Source: Brumimicrobium oceani (GTDB lineage Bacteria > Bacteroidota > Bacteroidia > Flavobacteriales_D > Crocinitomicaceae). From it: DNA of 64,000 bases. The stretch covers positions 52,163 through 116,162 of the forward strand of contig NZ_QFRJ01000011.1 in the NCBI RefSeq assembly GCF_003143775.1, read 5' to 3'. The translations under genes and the position numbers were made by a program. The notes under the pieces were generated by a model. That model ran no database searches. It saw nothing but the letters and a program-made list of their open reading frames with translations, and was not told where the DNA came from. The first letter of the stretch is position 1, and every line of letters starts with the position of its first letter. Below are positions 34,775 to 44,371 of this stretch, piece after piece.

Positions 34775-34859
34775 GGAGAAATGGCAGAGCGGTTGAATGC
34801 ACTGGTCTTGAAAACCAGCATACCGAGAGGTATCGGGGGTTCGAATCCCTCTTTCTCCG
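34775..34859 (+). tRNA. tRNA-Ser (anticodon TGA)
   Basis: GGAGAAA pairs with TTTCTCC for the acceptor stem. The anticodon arm is CTGGT-CTTGAAA-ACCAG with anticodon TGA. A long variable arm follows and the T arm contains GGTTCGAATCC. The length of 85 nt is class II. Confidence 0.95.
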
Positions 34860-34865
34860 CAAAAG

Positions 34866-34897
34866 AAAACCCACAGCTGAAAAGTTGTGGGTTTTTT
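34866..34897 (+). terminator. Terminator after tRNA-Ser
   Basis: AAAACCCACAGCT (34866-34878) pairs with AGTTGTGGGTTTT, followed by a T run. Confidence 0.85.
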
Positions 34898-35006
34898 CAT
34901 TTCTAACAGAGTTTGAAGCCCTGTAATTCATCAGCTATTACTAAAAAAGACAAAACGGGAAATCTTTCGAAATCCCGTCTTAGTACTATTTTTATTTGGT
35001 CTCCTC

Positions 35007-35630
35007 CTAGTAGAATCTATATCCAATGGTTAACTGTCCCCAAGTATTTTTATACCTCGGAGTATCTGCTGTTCCGTCTCCCCTGTTATTTTGGAAGTCA
35101 AACCCTACTCGGCCTCCAATTGTTACATGGTTAAAATTCAAATTAATTCCACCCACAAATCCTAAAATATTCTTTCTGATATTGTCATTTTCAAATTGTT
35201 CCTCTTGGTCAAAACCAATACCCGCATCAAACTCATTTCTTTCGCTCATTAAATAGGCGAATTGAGGACCTGCTACAATTGATAAGAATTCAAAAGGCTT
35301 CAAGGCTACTAAAACCGGGATTTCTAAAAAGGTCGAAGTTTTTTTATAGCTATAATCTGCGCCTAATAAACTTCCACTCCCCTTAAATCCTTTTTGAGTA
35401 ACCAAAACCTCTGGGTGGATTCCTAAAAGAGTACCGATTGGAATTTCTAATCCTAATCCTGCTGTATATCCCAATCTCATATCTGCTTCAAATTCTTCTC
35501 CTTCTGAGTCATAAACATTAGATGCCGTAGCACCTCCTTTAATTAAGAGTTTTAGTGCATCTCTATCTTGGGCTGATGAATAAAATACCGACGAGGCTAA
35601 AAGTGTTGTTAAAAATAAAATCTTTTTCAT
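35007..35630 (-). CDS. Outer-membrane beta-barrel protein
   Basis: A 207-residue protein of the small PorT-like barrel type. The signal peptide is residues 1-20 (to YSSAQ). The mature part has eight or so amphipathic strands: the GLEIPIGTLLGIHPEVLVTQ segment and STFLEIPVLVAL are typical, and the last strand is TWGQLTIGYRFY. The function is unknown. It stands alone. Confidence 0.82.
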   Translation of the reverse strand: MKKILFLTTLLASSVFYSSAQDRDALKLLIKGGATASNVYDSEGEEFEADMRLGYTAGLGLEIPIGTLLGIHPEVLVTQKGFKGSGSLLGADYSYKKTSTFLEIPVLVALKPFEFLSIVAGPQFAYLMSERNEFDAGIGFDQEEQFENDNIRKNILGFVGGINLNFNHVTIGGRVGFDFQNNRGDGTADTPRYKNTWGQLTIGYRFY

Positions 35631-36109
35631 AATGTGATTTTTTGTTTTTTTAATTGATAAATTTTAATTCGTATGTCTTTGTTACTTTTACTAGCTGAGG
35701 CAATGTACAAACTTTGCAGAGGATATTTTTTAATCTTAACAGTATTTCACAGAAAGCCCGAAAATACAGGTGTTTTTAACCTTTTTTAGAGTTTTACAGG
35801 CTTTACCAAAAGATAGATTAGCATAAATTTTCACAGCTGTAACACAAAGTTTTTCCTAATCGTTTGGATGATAATTTGACTTGATGTTCAATCAAAAAAC
35901 TTAAAATTTGTAACGAGACCAATTACTTTTAACGCTACAGCTTAGGATTTTACCCGCCGGAAAAATAATGAGCGTAGAAATTTAAGATTTGCTTAAAAAC
36001 ACGCTCTTTTTCCAAGGTTTCGGTTGAAAATTCTTGTAAAAAACAAGGTAACTAAGCAACAAAAAATATAGATTACCCGACCATTATACGAACTGGATGC
36101 ATTCCGCCT
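35631..36109. other. Intergenic region, no gene seen
   Basis: AT-rich and non-coding in all frames. A family-1 REP fragment (GGATGCATTCCGCCTCTA) lies near 36096-36113. A weak GAGCGT/ACGCTC pair (35970, 36001) has too long a loop to call. Confidence 0.4.
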
Positions 36110-37537
36110 CTATTTAACTTCTCCATTGGTCAAACTTTTCAACATTCCATTAAAAATTAACCCATGAAAAGGTAAAACAGCGTACCAATACAATCGCCCA
36201 CCTATTCCCAATGGTCGAAAAGTTGCAGTTTGCTTTAATTGATCGCCTTCAATTTTAAATTCAAGCCAAGCTTCTCCAGGTAATTTCATTTCGGCTCCGA
36301 GCAATAATCTTCCTTCTTCTTTATCTGCATAAAGAACGCGCCAAAAATCAAGAGAATCACCCACGTTAATAGAATCGAGATTTGTTCTTCCACGTCTTAA
36401 ACCAGGACCACCGACCAGTTTATCCAAAAAGCCTCGAATTTTCCAAAGGAAATTCCCAAAATACCAGCCGTTAATTCCTCCAATACTCCAAACCTTCTCA
36501 ATGCACTTTTGCCTGTCTACATATTCCATTGCTCTCACATCTCTAAAACAACCAAATGTTGGCACTTGAACATAATCTGAAATATGACTTTTTAATCCAC
36601 TACTCGAATAGGCATCTTTCCAACTAGAAACGATTTCGTTACTTTCTATTTTTGCAAATGCCTTATTCAAGGCCTCGATGTAAGTTATTGGAGTGATGTC
36701 CAAAATTTCATTAATCTTATGATCCCGACAAACGACCTCTATTTTCATGCTGTTCACCAAAGCGGAAGCCAATCGATAAGATGTAGAAGTCACAAAGTAC
36801 AACCAATAACTAGATAGTTTTGGAGTCATAATAGGAACGGTGTGAATTGTTCTTTTTAAGCCTCGCACTTTCGCAAAACCCAACAACATTTCCTTGTAAG
36901 TTAAGATATCTGGTCCTCCAATATCGAAATTACGATTGTACGTTTCTTCTACATACAATGTTTGAGATAAAAATTGGAGTACATCTGAAATTCCAATGGG
37001 CTGACAACGGGTGTTCAACCATTTGGGCGTAATCATATAGGGAAGCTTTTCCACTAAATCTCGAATAATTTCAAAAGAGGCACTGCCAGAACCTATGATT
37101 ATTCCAGCTCGCAATGTAGTATTGTTATACTTTCCTTTGTCTAACTCTAGCTCTACGTTTTTCCTTGAAGAAAGGTGTTTTGACAATTCATCCTCGTTGA
37201 TAATTCCACTTAAATAAACAACATGTTGGACATTGGTTTTATCCATTGCCTCTCGAAAATTCGCTGCAGACTCCTCTTCCATTTTCGCATAATCGGCAGA
37301 TGCTGACATGGAGTGCACCAAATAATACGCACCATCAATATCCTTTGGAATATTGTTTAGTGATGGTACATCTAACAAATCAACTTCAATTACGTCAATT
37401 TTATCCACCAATGACTTCGGCGGGGAAAACCGTGCCTTATCCCTTACAGAACAAACAACATGATGTCCTTGCTCCACCAATAAAGGAAGTAATCTTTTAC
37501 CAATATAACCCGTTGCGCCTGTGAGAAGTATTTTCAT
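36110..37537 (-). CDS. NAD(P)-binding SDR-like protein with DUF2867 domain
   Basis: A 475-residue two-domain protein. The N-terminal atypical SDR Rossmann domain has LLTGATGYIGKRLL at residues 4-17 and YYLVHSMS (about 87-94). The C-terminal DUF2867 domain begins near 345 and contains the segments VGDSLDFWRVLYAD, EMKLPGEAWLEF and LYWYAVLPFHGLIF. The YbjT-like fusion is widespread and its substrate unknown. The gene is divergent from the MarR efflux operon and shares its 209-bp control region. Confidence 0.88.
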   Translation of the reverse strand: MKILLTGATGYIGKRLLPLLVEQGHHVVCSVRDKARFSPPKSLVDKIDVIEVDLLDVPSLNNIPKDIDGAYYLVHSMSASADYAKMEEESAANFREAMDKTNVQHVVYLSGIINEDELSKHLSSRKNVELELDKGKYNNTTLRAGIIIGSGSASFEIIRDLVEKLPYMITPKWLNTRCQPIGISDVLQFLSQTLYVEETYNRNFDIGGPDILTYKEMLLGFAKVRGLKRTIHTVPIMTPKLSSYWLYFVTSTSYRLASALVNSMKIEVVCRDHKINEILDITPITYIEALNKAFAKIESNEIVSSWKDAYSSSGLKSHISDYVQVPTFGCFRDVRAMEYVDRQKCIEKVWSIGGINGWYFGNFLWKIRGFLDKLVGGPGLRRGRTNLDSINVGDSLDFWRVLYADKEEGRLLLGAEMKLPGEAWLEFKIEGDQLKQTATFRPLGIGGRLYWYAVLPFHGLIFNGMLKSLTNGEVK

Positions 37538-37686
37538 AGTTTAATATTAACAAAATAATTTAGGTATTTGTTTTTATTCATTGACAATATCGTTCTTAAG
37601 TGCTTTATCGCAATAAAATCAGTCGTACCCGAAGATATTGTCTCTAAAAATTCGATCAAAACGAATAACATTCAAAATAATTTCAA

Positions 37687-37712
37687 ATATTAGTTTGATA
37701 TCTAACTAATAT
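37687..37712. promoter_or_regulatory. MarR operator O1
   Basis: A 26-bp near-perfect palindrome with the core AGTTTGATATCTAACT (37692-37707) and outer ATATT/AATAT. It overlaps the expected -33 region of the marR promoter (-7 TACCTTCG at 37719). Confidence 0.65.
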
Positions 37713-37746
37713 TCGTTTACCTTCGTGCCTGTTAAATACTGAGAAA

Positions 37747-38172
37747 ATGGAAAACATCAAGAAATTACTAGAAAATATGCAGACATTAAGCGTTAATGTT
37801 CGCCATTATTTACATAAGCAAATTGCAGGATTGGATTTAGACATTACTTATGAGATGGTAAAAATACTATTCATCCTCTCTGATCATAAGTATTTAAATC
37901 AACAACAAATTGCTGATCTGACCTTAAAGAACAAGGCAAGTCTCACCTCTATTATCGACAACATGCAAAAGCGAAATTTAGTGATTAGAACCGAAGATGC
38001 TGCAGATCGAAGAAATAAAATTATAAGTTTAACAAGTCACGGAAAGGAGACTTTAAATACGGTAAGACCAGTTCTAAAAAATCTATTCGAAGAGTTGTAC
38101 CAAGACATTTCAAATGAGGAAATAGAAATTATGAATAATGTGATTTTTAAAATGAGTAAGGTTATAGAATAG
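37747..38172 (+). CDS. MarR family repressor of the efflux operon
   Basis: A 141-residue winged-helix regulator. The recognition helix is in LNQQQIADLTLKNKASLTSI (about residues 55-74) and the wing in RTEDAADRRNKIISLT (about 83-98), with the conserved D-R-R of MarR. It is the first gene of the efflux operon and probably represses it, released by a small toxic ligand. Two palindromes with a shared core flank it. Confidence 0.92.
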   Translation: MENIKKLLENMQTLSVNVRHYLHKQIAGLDLDITYEMVKILFILSDHKYLNQQQIADLTLKNKASLTSIIDNMQKRNLVIRTEDAADRRNKIISLTSHGKETLNTVRPVLKNLFEELYQDISNEEIEIMNNVIFKMSKVIE

Positions 38173-38187
38173 GTTTTTTACCCAAAT

Positions 38188-38203
38188 AGTTAGACATCTA
38201 ACT
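38188..38203. promoter_or_regulatory. MarR operator O2
   Basis: AGTTAGACATCTAACT, a palindrome matching O1 at 14 of 16 positions, between marR and the tolC-type gene. Confidence 0.6.
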
Positions 38204-38246
38204 GTCAATAATCAAACTAATTTAAAAAAGATAAAACAACAAACAA

Positions 38247-39560
38247 ATGAGAAATATAAAATACTTTGTTTTTACATTGTGCTTAGCAGCTTTCGGGATT
38301 TCTGTAAATGCACAAGAACAGACAGAGAAAGAGTTAAAATTGAGTGAAGCCATACAGTTGGGGTTGGAAAATCACCAATTATTAAAAGTAGCCCAATCAA
38401 AAGTGGAGTTGTATGAACAACAAACAAGTGTTGTAAAACAACAAAGACTGCCCAGTGCAACTTTATCTGCCAACGCCTTTTATTTAGGTGATGCAAGAAT
38501 TTTGGATACAGATTTATCTCATGTTCAAGCTGTAGAGATGCCAAACTTTGGGAACACTTATGGAGTTCAGGCGTCGCAATTGTTATACAAAGGAGGGGTG
38601 ATTCAAAAATCAATTGAAATGGCAGAATTACAAACCCAAATAGCCACTTTAGATTTAAGACAAAACGAGCAGGAAATTAAGTTTTTGATTACTTCTCATT
38701 ATTTGGATATCTATAAAATCTTAAATCAAATTAAGGTTTTAGAACAAAATAAAGTCCTTTCAGAAGTGCGATTGCAGAATATTAATGATTTGTATGACCA
38801 AGAAATGGTGACAAGAAACGAGGTGATAAGAGCAGAGTTGTTGATCAAGAATTTGGAACAATCCATTCTTACCATGAAAAATAATCATGCGGTTATTAGT
38901 AATCAACTGAGTTACTCTTTAGGATTGCCAAAAGATGTATTGATTATTCCAACAGAAGATATTGAAGATAAACTGATTTCTAATTTGGATTATTATCTTG
39001 ATTTAGCACGTCAGCAAAACCCTATCTTAAAATCTGCAAAAATGAACATTGCAGTGGCAGATAAGAACATCAGTATTACAAAAACAGATTGGTTTCCTGC
39101 ACTTTCAGCATTTGGAGGTTATAATATGCAACGCCCAATGACAACAAGTATTCCTGTTTTGGATTTGTACAACAATACATATCAAGCCGGAATTAGCTTA
39201 ACTTATAATCTTGATAACTTATACAAAACAAAAAGAAAAGTTCAATTAGGAGAAAGACAAAGAGAAGTTTCTGAAGAGGCTTTTACTTATGTTAATCAAA
39301 ATATTGAGATAGGTGTAAACGCTGCCTTTGTGAAATATAAGGAATCTATTTTACAAGCCGAATTAATGGAAGAATCAAAAGATTTGGCAACGGAAAACTA
39401 CAACATAATAGAAGCAAAATATTTGAATCAATTGGCAATTACAGCAGAAATGACAGATGCTACGAATGCAAAATTAGAAGCAGACTTGCAATATGCGAAT
39501 GCTTCCTTGAATGTACTTTTTCAGTATTATAATTTACTAAAAAGTACAGGAACACTTTAG
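38247..39560 (+). CDS. TolC-family outer-membrane efflux protein
   Basis: A 437-residue outer-membrane channel. The signal peptide is residues 1-22 (to VNAQ). Two OEP repeats of long coiled-coil helices are separated by a beta-hairpin region, as usual. The second half has the EVSEEAFTYVNQNIEIGVNA segment of the tunnel helix. It completes the tripartite efflux pump encoded here. It follows marR after 74 bp that contain the second operator. Confidence 0.9.
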   Translation: MRNIKYFVFTLCLAAFGISVNAQEQTEKELKLSEAIQLGLENHQLLKVAQSKVELYEQQTSVVKQQRLPSATLSANAFYLGDARILDTDLSHVQAVEMPNFGNTYGVQASQLLYKGGVIQKSIEMAELQTQIATLDLRQNEQEIKFLITSHYLDIYKILNQIKVLEQNKVLSEVRLQNINDLYDQEMVTRNEVIRAELLIKNLEQSILTMKNNHAVISNQLSYSLGLPKDVLIIPTEDIEDKLISNLDYYLDLARQQNPILKSAKMNIAVADKNISITKTDWFPALSAFGGYNMQRPMTTSIPVLDLYNNTYQAGISLTYNLDNLYKTKRKVQLGERQREVSEEAFTYVNQNIEIGVNAAFVKYKESILQAELMEESKDLATENYNIIEAKYLNQLAITAEMTDATNAKLEADLQYANASLNVLFQYYNLLKSTGTL

Positions 39561-39697
39561 TTTTTGTTTACAAAGTCCGCTGAATGCCTTCCACTCACTT
39601 TTTAAAAATGAGCGCGTCGAATCAGCAAACTTTCTAAATCAAAAACTTATATCAAGGACTATTAAATAAGAAGATAACAAAATAACATAAACACAAA

Positions 39698-40831
39698 ATG
39701 GCTCAAGAAGAAAATAAAAACAAAGAAAACGAACTTTCAGAAGCTCAAAATGAGGTAGCTATGGAACGTGCAAATGACAAAATACAAGCGAAGAAAAAGA
39801 AAACCAGAGCAAAAACATTATTTGCAAACATCTTGGTTTTTGTAATTATAGCAGGAGGTTTTGTCTGGTTAGTAAGAGGTTATTTCCATATTGGAGACAA
39901 AAACTTCACAAATGCAGCGCAAGTGGAAGAATTCATAAATCCGCTGAACTCAAGAGTGTCAGCATACATTAAAGAAATTCGTTTTATAGAACACGATCAC
40001 GTGAAAAAAGGAGATACTTTAATAATACTCGACAATAGAGAGATTTTAACACAAGTTGCCCAAGCAGAAGCTGCATACGAAAATGCTTTGGCCGCCAAAG
40101 GGGTAACTTCTTCAACTGTAAATACGGTTTCCAATAGCGTGAATGTTACCGCTTCCAATATAGCTGGAGCAAAAGCAAGAATGGAAAACGCACAAAAGAA
40201 CCTAGACCGTTATGAAAATTTGGTAAAATCTCAAGCAGTAACACGTTTTCAATATGATCAAGTGAAAACAGAATATGATATGGCCAAAGCCGGATATGAA
40301 GCATTGATGAGACAAAAGGAATCTGCTGGACTTTCTGTAACGGAAGTGAAAGGTAGATTGTCATTAAACGATGCTGAAATTCAAAGAGCAAAAGCAGCTT
40401 TAGTCATGGCGAAATTAAACCTGTCCTATACGGTTATAAAAGCACCTTATGACGGAATTATGGGGAGAAGAACAATTCAGGAAGGACAATTATTGCAACA
40501 ACCTGGAATGCCAGTGGGGTCAATCATTAAGAAAGATAATAAATGGGTTACTGCGAATTTCTTAGAGAGTCAAATGCCAAGCATAGAAGTTGGTAAGAAA
40601 ATGAAAATGACAGCTGACGCAATAGGTGAAAAAGAATTTGAAGGAGTTGTAACAGCTATTTCAGGTGCTACTGGCTCACGTTATTCAATGGTTCCAACAG
40701 ATAATAGTTCAGGGAATTTTGTAAAAGTTCAACAAAGAATTCCAGTGAGAATTGAATTTACAGAAGGAAACGATGCCGCGCTTATCGAAAAGTTAAAAGC
40801 TGGAATGAATGTGAATGTTTACATGCAGTAA
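39698..40831 (+). CDS. EmrA-type membrane fusion protein
   Basis: A 377-residue HlyD/EmrA adaptor. A charged cytoplasmic N-terminus (Lys/Glu-rich, residues 1-38), one transmembrane helix (about 40-63), the barrel-sandwich lipoyl halves (VSAYIKEIRFIEHDHVKKGD and YTVIKAPYDGIMGRR) and a coiled coil between them. It links the MFS pump to the outer-membrane channel. It lies 137 bp after the tolC-type gene and 91 bp before the MFS gene. Confidence 0.92.
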   Translation: MAQEENKNKENELSEAQNEVAMERANDKIQAKKKKTRAKTLFANILVFVIIAGGFVWLVRGYFHIGDKNFTNAAQVEEFINPLNSRVSAYIKEIRFIEHDHVKKGDTLIILDNREILTQVAQAEAAYENALAAKGVTSSTVNTVSNSVNVTASNIAGAKARMENAQKNLDRYENLVKSQAVTRFQYDQVKTEYDMAKAGYEALMRQKESAGLSVTEVKGRLSLNDAEIQRAKAALVMAKLNLSYTVIKAPYDGIMGRRTIQEGQLLQQPGMPVGSIIKKDNKWVTANFLESQMPSIEVGKKMKMTADAIGEKEFEGVVTAISGATGSRYSMVPTDNSSGNFVKVQQRIPVRIEFTEGNDAALIEKLKAGMNVNVYMQ

Positions 40832-40875
40832 TTGTTCATCAAAACATTATTTCGTTTAAAAAATTAAATTAAAAA

Positions 40876-40897
40876 TGCCCATCGAATGTGGTGGGCT
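40876..40897 (+). other. Hairpin between emrA- and emrB-type genes
   Basis: GCCCA (40877-40881) and TGGGC (40892-40896) form a short stem with no T run. It may stabilise the upstream message. Confidence 0.3.
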
Positions 40898-40922
40898 TAA
40901 AATCAAAATAACAATATAGAAT

Positions 40923-42485
40923 ATGTACAATCAAGGATTATTTAAGGACTGGGTTCCAAAATTAGGAATGCTACTATTGATTATAATTATGTTGGTTGTC
41001 ATTTTACTAGCGAATCCAATATATACAGGAAATATTGGATTAATGGTGAGCAGCACTGGTTTAATGACAGAGCATTTTATGTGGGCGAATTACGCCAGTA
41101 CGATTGGAATGTCAATTGCCGTGCCTCTGGTTATGCGATTAAAAGCAAGGTTTAGATCAAAAGAATTAATGATCGCTACTTTATTAATTATGGCCTTAAT
41201 GTCTTTTACTATTGCAACAACACAGGTGGCAGAGGTAATTATCGCTGCTGGATTTCTCTTTGGAGCAGCAAAAATGATTGCCATGATTGAAGTCATCATT
41301 CCAACAATGTTTATCATTAGTCCAACTGGTGACCGTGCTAAGTTTTATCCTGTTTTCTATCCATTAGTGATTATTTTAGCGCAATTAGGTGGTGTTTTGG
41401 CTTCTAATTTGTCTTTAATTATGACATGGCAAATGATTCATATTTATTCAACTTCCATATTGTTATTGATGGCTTTGGTTTCTGTTATCGTGATGCACAA
41501 TCTTCGATTTCAAAGAAAAATGCCGTTTTATCAAATTGATTGGTTGAGCATAGGGTTATTTACAACATCATTGATGAGTTTGGCCTATGTTTTAGTGTTT
41601 GGAAAGCAACAAGCATGGTTTGTTTCAGATTCAATAACAGTTTCTTTAGTTGTTTCCATTGGAACAATGATTTGGTTGGTTGCACGACAAAATACACAGA
41701 AAAGACCTTACATTTCATTCAAGCTGTTTAAACAAAAAAATGTAAGAACAGGAATGATTTTAATGACTTTCCTCGGAATGTTTATGGCTGCGGGTTCTGT
41801 AGTTTCGATTTACACCAACGCTATTTTAAGATATAATTGGATGACCAATGCTTCACTAGGCTTAATGTTGCTTCCAGGAATGGTGGCGGCAGGATTTGTA
41901 GCTTCGTATTGGATGAAGAATAAAATGCCTTTAAAAATGTTCATTTTCTCAGGATTTGGAGCTTATGTTTTATACCTGGTAATGCTCTATTTTATGATGG
42001 TTCCCGGACTTAATGTGGAAAGCTTTATTCTCCCACAATTCTTAAGCGGATATGGGATGAGTAGTTTGTTTATTGCTGTTTGGGTTTACACTTTGGATAA
42101 AGTACCAATGCAAGATATGTTGCCATCAGTTGGATTAGTAATGGTGTTTAGAACCTTTATTGCTACTGGACTTTTTGGAGCAATCTACAGCTGGCTTCAT
42201 TATAAATTGCAATGGCAAAGTGTAAATAATTTAGCAGTTTATTTTGACGCAACATTAATGAATCATCACCAAGGGCAAGGGGATTACCGAGGAATTCAGC
42301 TAAGTGCCATTTTAGCCGCCAACAAAGCATTGATTGGTTACATGATACTTGCTGGAATAGGTGTTCTATCTTACATTTTCTTTCATCAATTCGGGTCTTT
42401 GAAATATAAAATTGCACGGTACAACATGTATCGATCTGATAAAATTGTAAAAAGAGAAAGACAAAAGGTGTTGAAAAATCAGTGA
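40923..42485 (+). CDS. EmrB-like MFS drug:H+ antiporter (DHA2)
   Basis: A 520-residue transporter with 14 hydrophobic helices, the DHA2 family number. It carries no long cytoplasmic domain beyond a basic C-terminus. Its neighbours, a TolC channel and an EmrA adaptor, make it the pump of an EmrAB-TolC-like system exporting hydrophobic toxins. The substrates are unknown. A truncated epimerase gene lies antisense immediately behind it. Confidence 0.9.
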   Translation: MYNQGLFKDWVPKLGMLLLIIIMLVVILLANPIYTGNIGLMVSSTGLMTEHFMWANYASTIGMSIAVPLVMRLKARFRSKELMIATLLIMALMSFTIATTQVAEVIIAAGFLFGAAKMIAMIEVIIPTMFIISPTGDRAKFYPVFYPLVIILAQLGGVLASNLSLIMTWQMIHIYSTSILLLMALVSVIVMHNLRFQRKMPFYQIDWLSIGLFTTSLMSLAYVLVFGKQQAWFVSDSITVSLVVSIGTMIWLVARQNTQKRPYISFKLFKQKNVRTGMILMTFLGMFMAAGSVVSIYTNAILRYNWMTNASLGLMLLPGMVAAGFVASYWMKNKMPLKMFIFSGFGAYVLYLVMLYFMMVPGLNVESFILPQFLSGYGMSSLFIAVWVYTLDKVPMQDMLPSVGLVMVFRTFIATGLFGAIYSWLHYKLQWQSVNNLAVYFDATLMNHHQGQGDYRGIQLSAILAANKALIGYMILAGIGVLSYIFFHQFGSLKYKIARYNMYRSDKIVKRERQKVLKNQ

Positions 42486-42487
42486 TG

Positions 42488-42760
42488 GGTTTGTTATTAT
42501 AATGCCCGCCAAAGGAGGAATAATTGCCGCCAAATGAATCACAAAGTCAACATTTTTAGACATTCCAATTAAATCTACTCTTTTTGAAATATCGCCATAA
42601 TGAACTTTTATTCGATTGGAATAAGCATCATAAAACTTTTCTGTTCGTTTATTCTTTTGGTCGAAAGCAACGATTTCTAAATCTTTGTTTTCGCACAATT
42701 GATTCAAAACATTTTGTCCTACGGCTCCTGAGCCTCCTGTTAATATAATTTTAATTTTCT
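42488..42760 (-). pseudogene. NAD-dependent epimerase/dehydratase remnant
   Basis: The frame encodes IKIILTGGSGAVGQNVLNQL, then IVAFDQKNKRT and FVIHLAAIIPPLA, the Rossmann start of an extended SDR. It has no ATG at the N-terminus and loses homology right after IPPLA, where it merges into the 3' end of the MFS gene on the other strand. The Tyr-Lys catalytic part is missing. A deletion joined it to the efflux operon. Confidence 0.75.
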
Positions 42761-42905
42761 TCTTAATTTGATTAGTGCAAGGCTGTTTAAAGCCCCAATT
42801 AAGATAAAAATAATCAATGAAAATCTTGAGATATACTACTAGTTATAGCATTTGTTATCAAACAATTGCTTCCCATTGGCCAGTGTTTTCCCTAATGAAA
42901 AACAC

Positions 42906-43430
42906 TTATCTCTCCTCTGAGAAAACTTGAATAGCATATATAATTCCTGATTTTTCTCTTATAGTAACCGCAAAACCATAATATTTAAAGTTTGGATTAA
43001 GCATGTTATTTCGGTGACTTTTAGAGTTTTTCCAAGATTCAAAAAGCTCTGCAGCTATTTCATTCAAATATTGGGGCTCATTAATTTTATCTGATTCAAA
43101 AGAGGTAAACGCCGCATTTTCCCCTACTGAATAAAAAGCTTTATGATCACCAGTTTTCACCATAGCAACTCGTTTTGCTGGTGTACTGTACTTAAAGTTG
43201 TTCGACTGAATATGAGTTAACTCGTTGGTTTTAGCACTATAATCTGATTGAAGTTTAGCTGCTGTTTCTAAATCTGAATCAATTTTGAGTGCTGGTACAT
43301 TTTTCTGACTACGAAAGTCATTCACTAAATGGAGCACCTCTTGATTAATAATTTCGGCTTGCTCTTCGGTCATTTGTCCAAATGAGCACAGCGGAAACAA
43401 GATAAGGCACAATTTTAAATATACATTCAT
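42906..43430 (-). CDS. CAP-domain secreted protein
   Basis: A 174-residue protein of the CAP/SCP (PR-1-like) superfamily. The signal peptide is residues 1-19 (to SFGQ). The core contains LVNDFRSQKNVPAL, LETAAKLQSDYSA, the family signature ESWKNSKSHRNNMLNPNFKY and YAIQVFSE. Extracellular or periplasmic; bacterial members are of uncertain function. It stands alone. Confidence 0.9.
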   Translation of the reverse strand: MNVYLKLCLILFPLCSFGQMTEEQAEIINQEVLHLVNDFRSQKNVPALKIDSDLETAAKLQSDYSAKTNELTHIQSNNFKYSTPAKRVAMVKTGDHKAFYSVGENAAFTSFESDKINEPQYLNEIAAELFESWKNSKSHRNNMLNPNFKYYGFAVTIREKSGIIYAIQVFSEER

Positions 43431-43481
43431 AATAACAAGTTTATTCAGTGAAAATAAATCATTTTAATGTTAATCAGAACA

Positions 43482-44318
43482 TCATTCTTCCATAAACTCC
43501 AAAATTTCATCATAACGATTACTTGAAGACCAAAAGTATTGAAGAATCATAGGAATATGTCTTTTGTTAATCATATCTAACTTTATATTCGGTTGAAATT
43601 CCTTCAATTCTACTGTAAATTTTCTCACCGAAACATCAATTGATTTGTAAGTTTTCTTTCCCAAATAAATCTTGAATTTTGGGCTTTTTTCTGACAAGAA
43701 ATAGATTGGAGAAGCGTCTTTCCAATTCTCAGGGTTTTCTGTCCAAGTTGAGATATAGTTACTTTCCTCAGTTGGTGGATTCTTTAGTAAATAGCTGTGC
43801 ATATCTAGACCTCCAGCATCATTTAAAATAATTCCAGCGATACTTTCCTCCGCTATCCCATACTTTGGATTTAAGGTTGCCAACGCCACCAAATGTCCTC
43901 CAGCAGAATGTCCAGTGAGGTAAATACGAGAAACATCTCCGCCGTATTCACTACTATTTTCTTGAACCCAAGAAATGGCTTCGGCAATTTGTTTGGTCAT
44001 TTCATCATAATTGGCAGCCGGACTAAGGTTGTAACCAGGAATAACGGTAAGCACTCCTTTCCGCGCAAAATTCTTACCGAAATAGTTATAATATTCCTTC
44101 TTTCCAGAATTCCAATTTCCACCATGAACATAAATTAAAACTGGACTTTTTTCACCCTTTTTAATCTTCGGTTGGTAAATGTTCATTGAAGGTACTTCTT
44201 CGTTTTTTACCGTATTTTTTGAATCCTCAACCAAGTAAGAAATGTCTTTGTGCTTGATTATTGAACAGCTGAACAGAAAAGGGAATAAAAAGAGGAGAGA
44301 AAGGTTTTTTATTGACAT
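43482..44318 (-). CDS. Alpha/beta hydrolase lipoprotein
   Basis: A 278-residue hydrolase. The lipobox LFSC (Cys at about residue 18) suggests membrane anchoring. The oxyanion motif HGGNWNSG (about 65-72) and nucleophile GHSAGGHL (about 135-142) fit the BD-FAE/carboxylesterase type. The catalytic His is likely in the final third (RHIPMIL). It is an esterase of unknown substrate. Confidence 0.88.
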   Translation of the reverse strand: MSIKNLSLLFLFPFLFSCSIIKHKDISYLVEDSKNTVKNEEVPSMNIYQPKIKKGEKSPVLIYVHGGNWNSGKKEYYNYFGKNFARKGVLTVIPGYNLSPAANYDEMTKQIAEAISWVQENSSEYGGDVSRIYLTGHSAGGHLVALATLNPKYGIAEESIAGIILNDAGGLDMHSYLLKNPPTEESNYISTWTENPENWKDASPIYFLSEKSPKFKIYLGKKTYKSIDVSVRKFTVELKEFQPNIKLDMINKRHIPMILQYFWSSSNRYDEILEFMEE

Positions 44319-44371
44319 TTAGTCTTGTTTTATGAATTGAAAATGAATTTAAGCTCATCGGTCAGGAAAGT

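Noticed and set aside
35970..36006. GAGCGT/ACGCTC inverted repeat as a terminator
   Set aside because: Only six pairs around a loop of about 25 nt; not convincing.
37687..42485. Efflux operon as part of a defence or toxin-export system
   Set aside because: Gene order and families match ordinary EmrAB-TolC drug efflux; no toxin or biosynthesis gene is linked.
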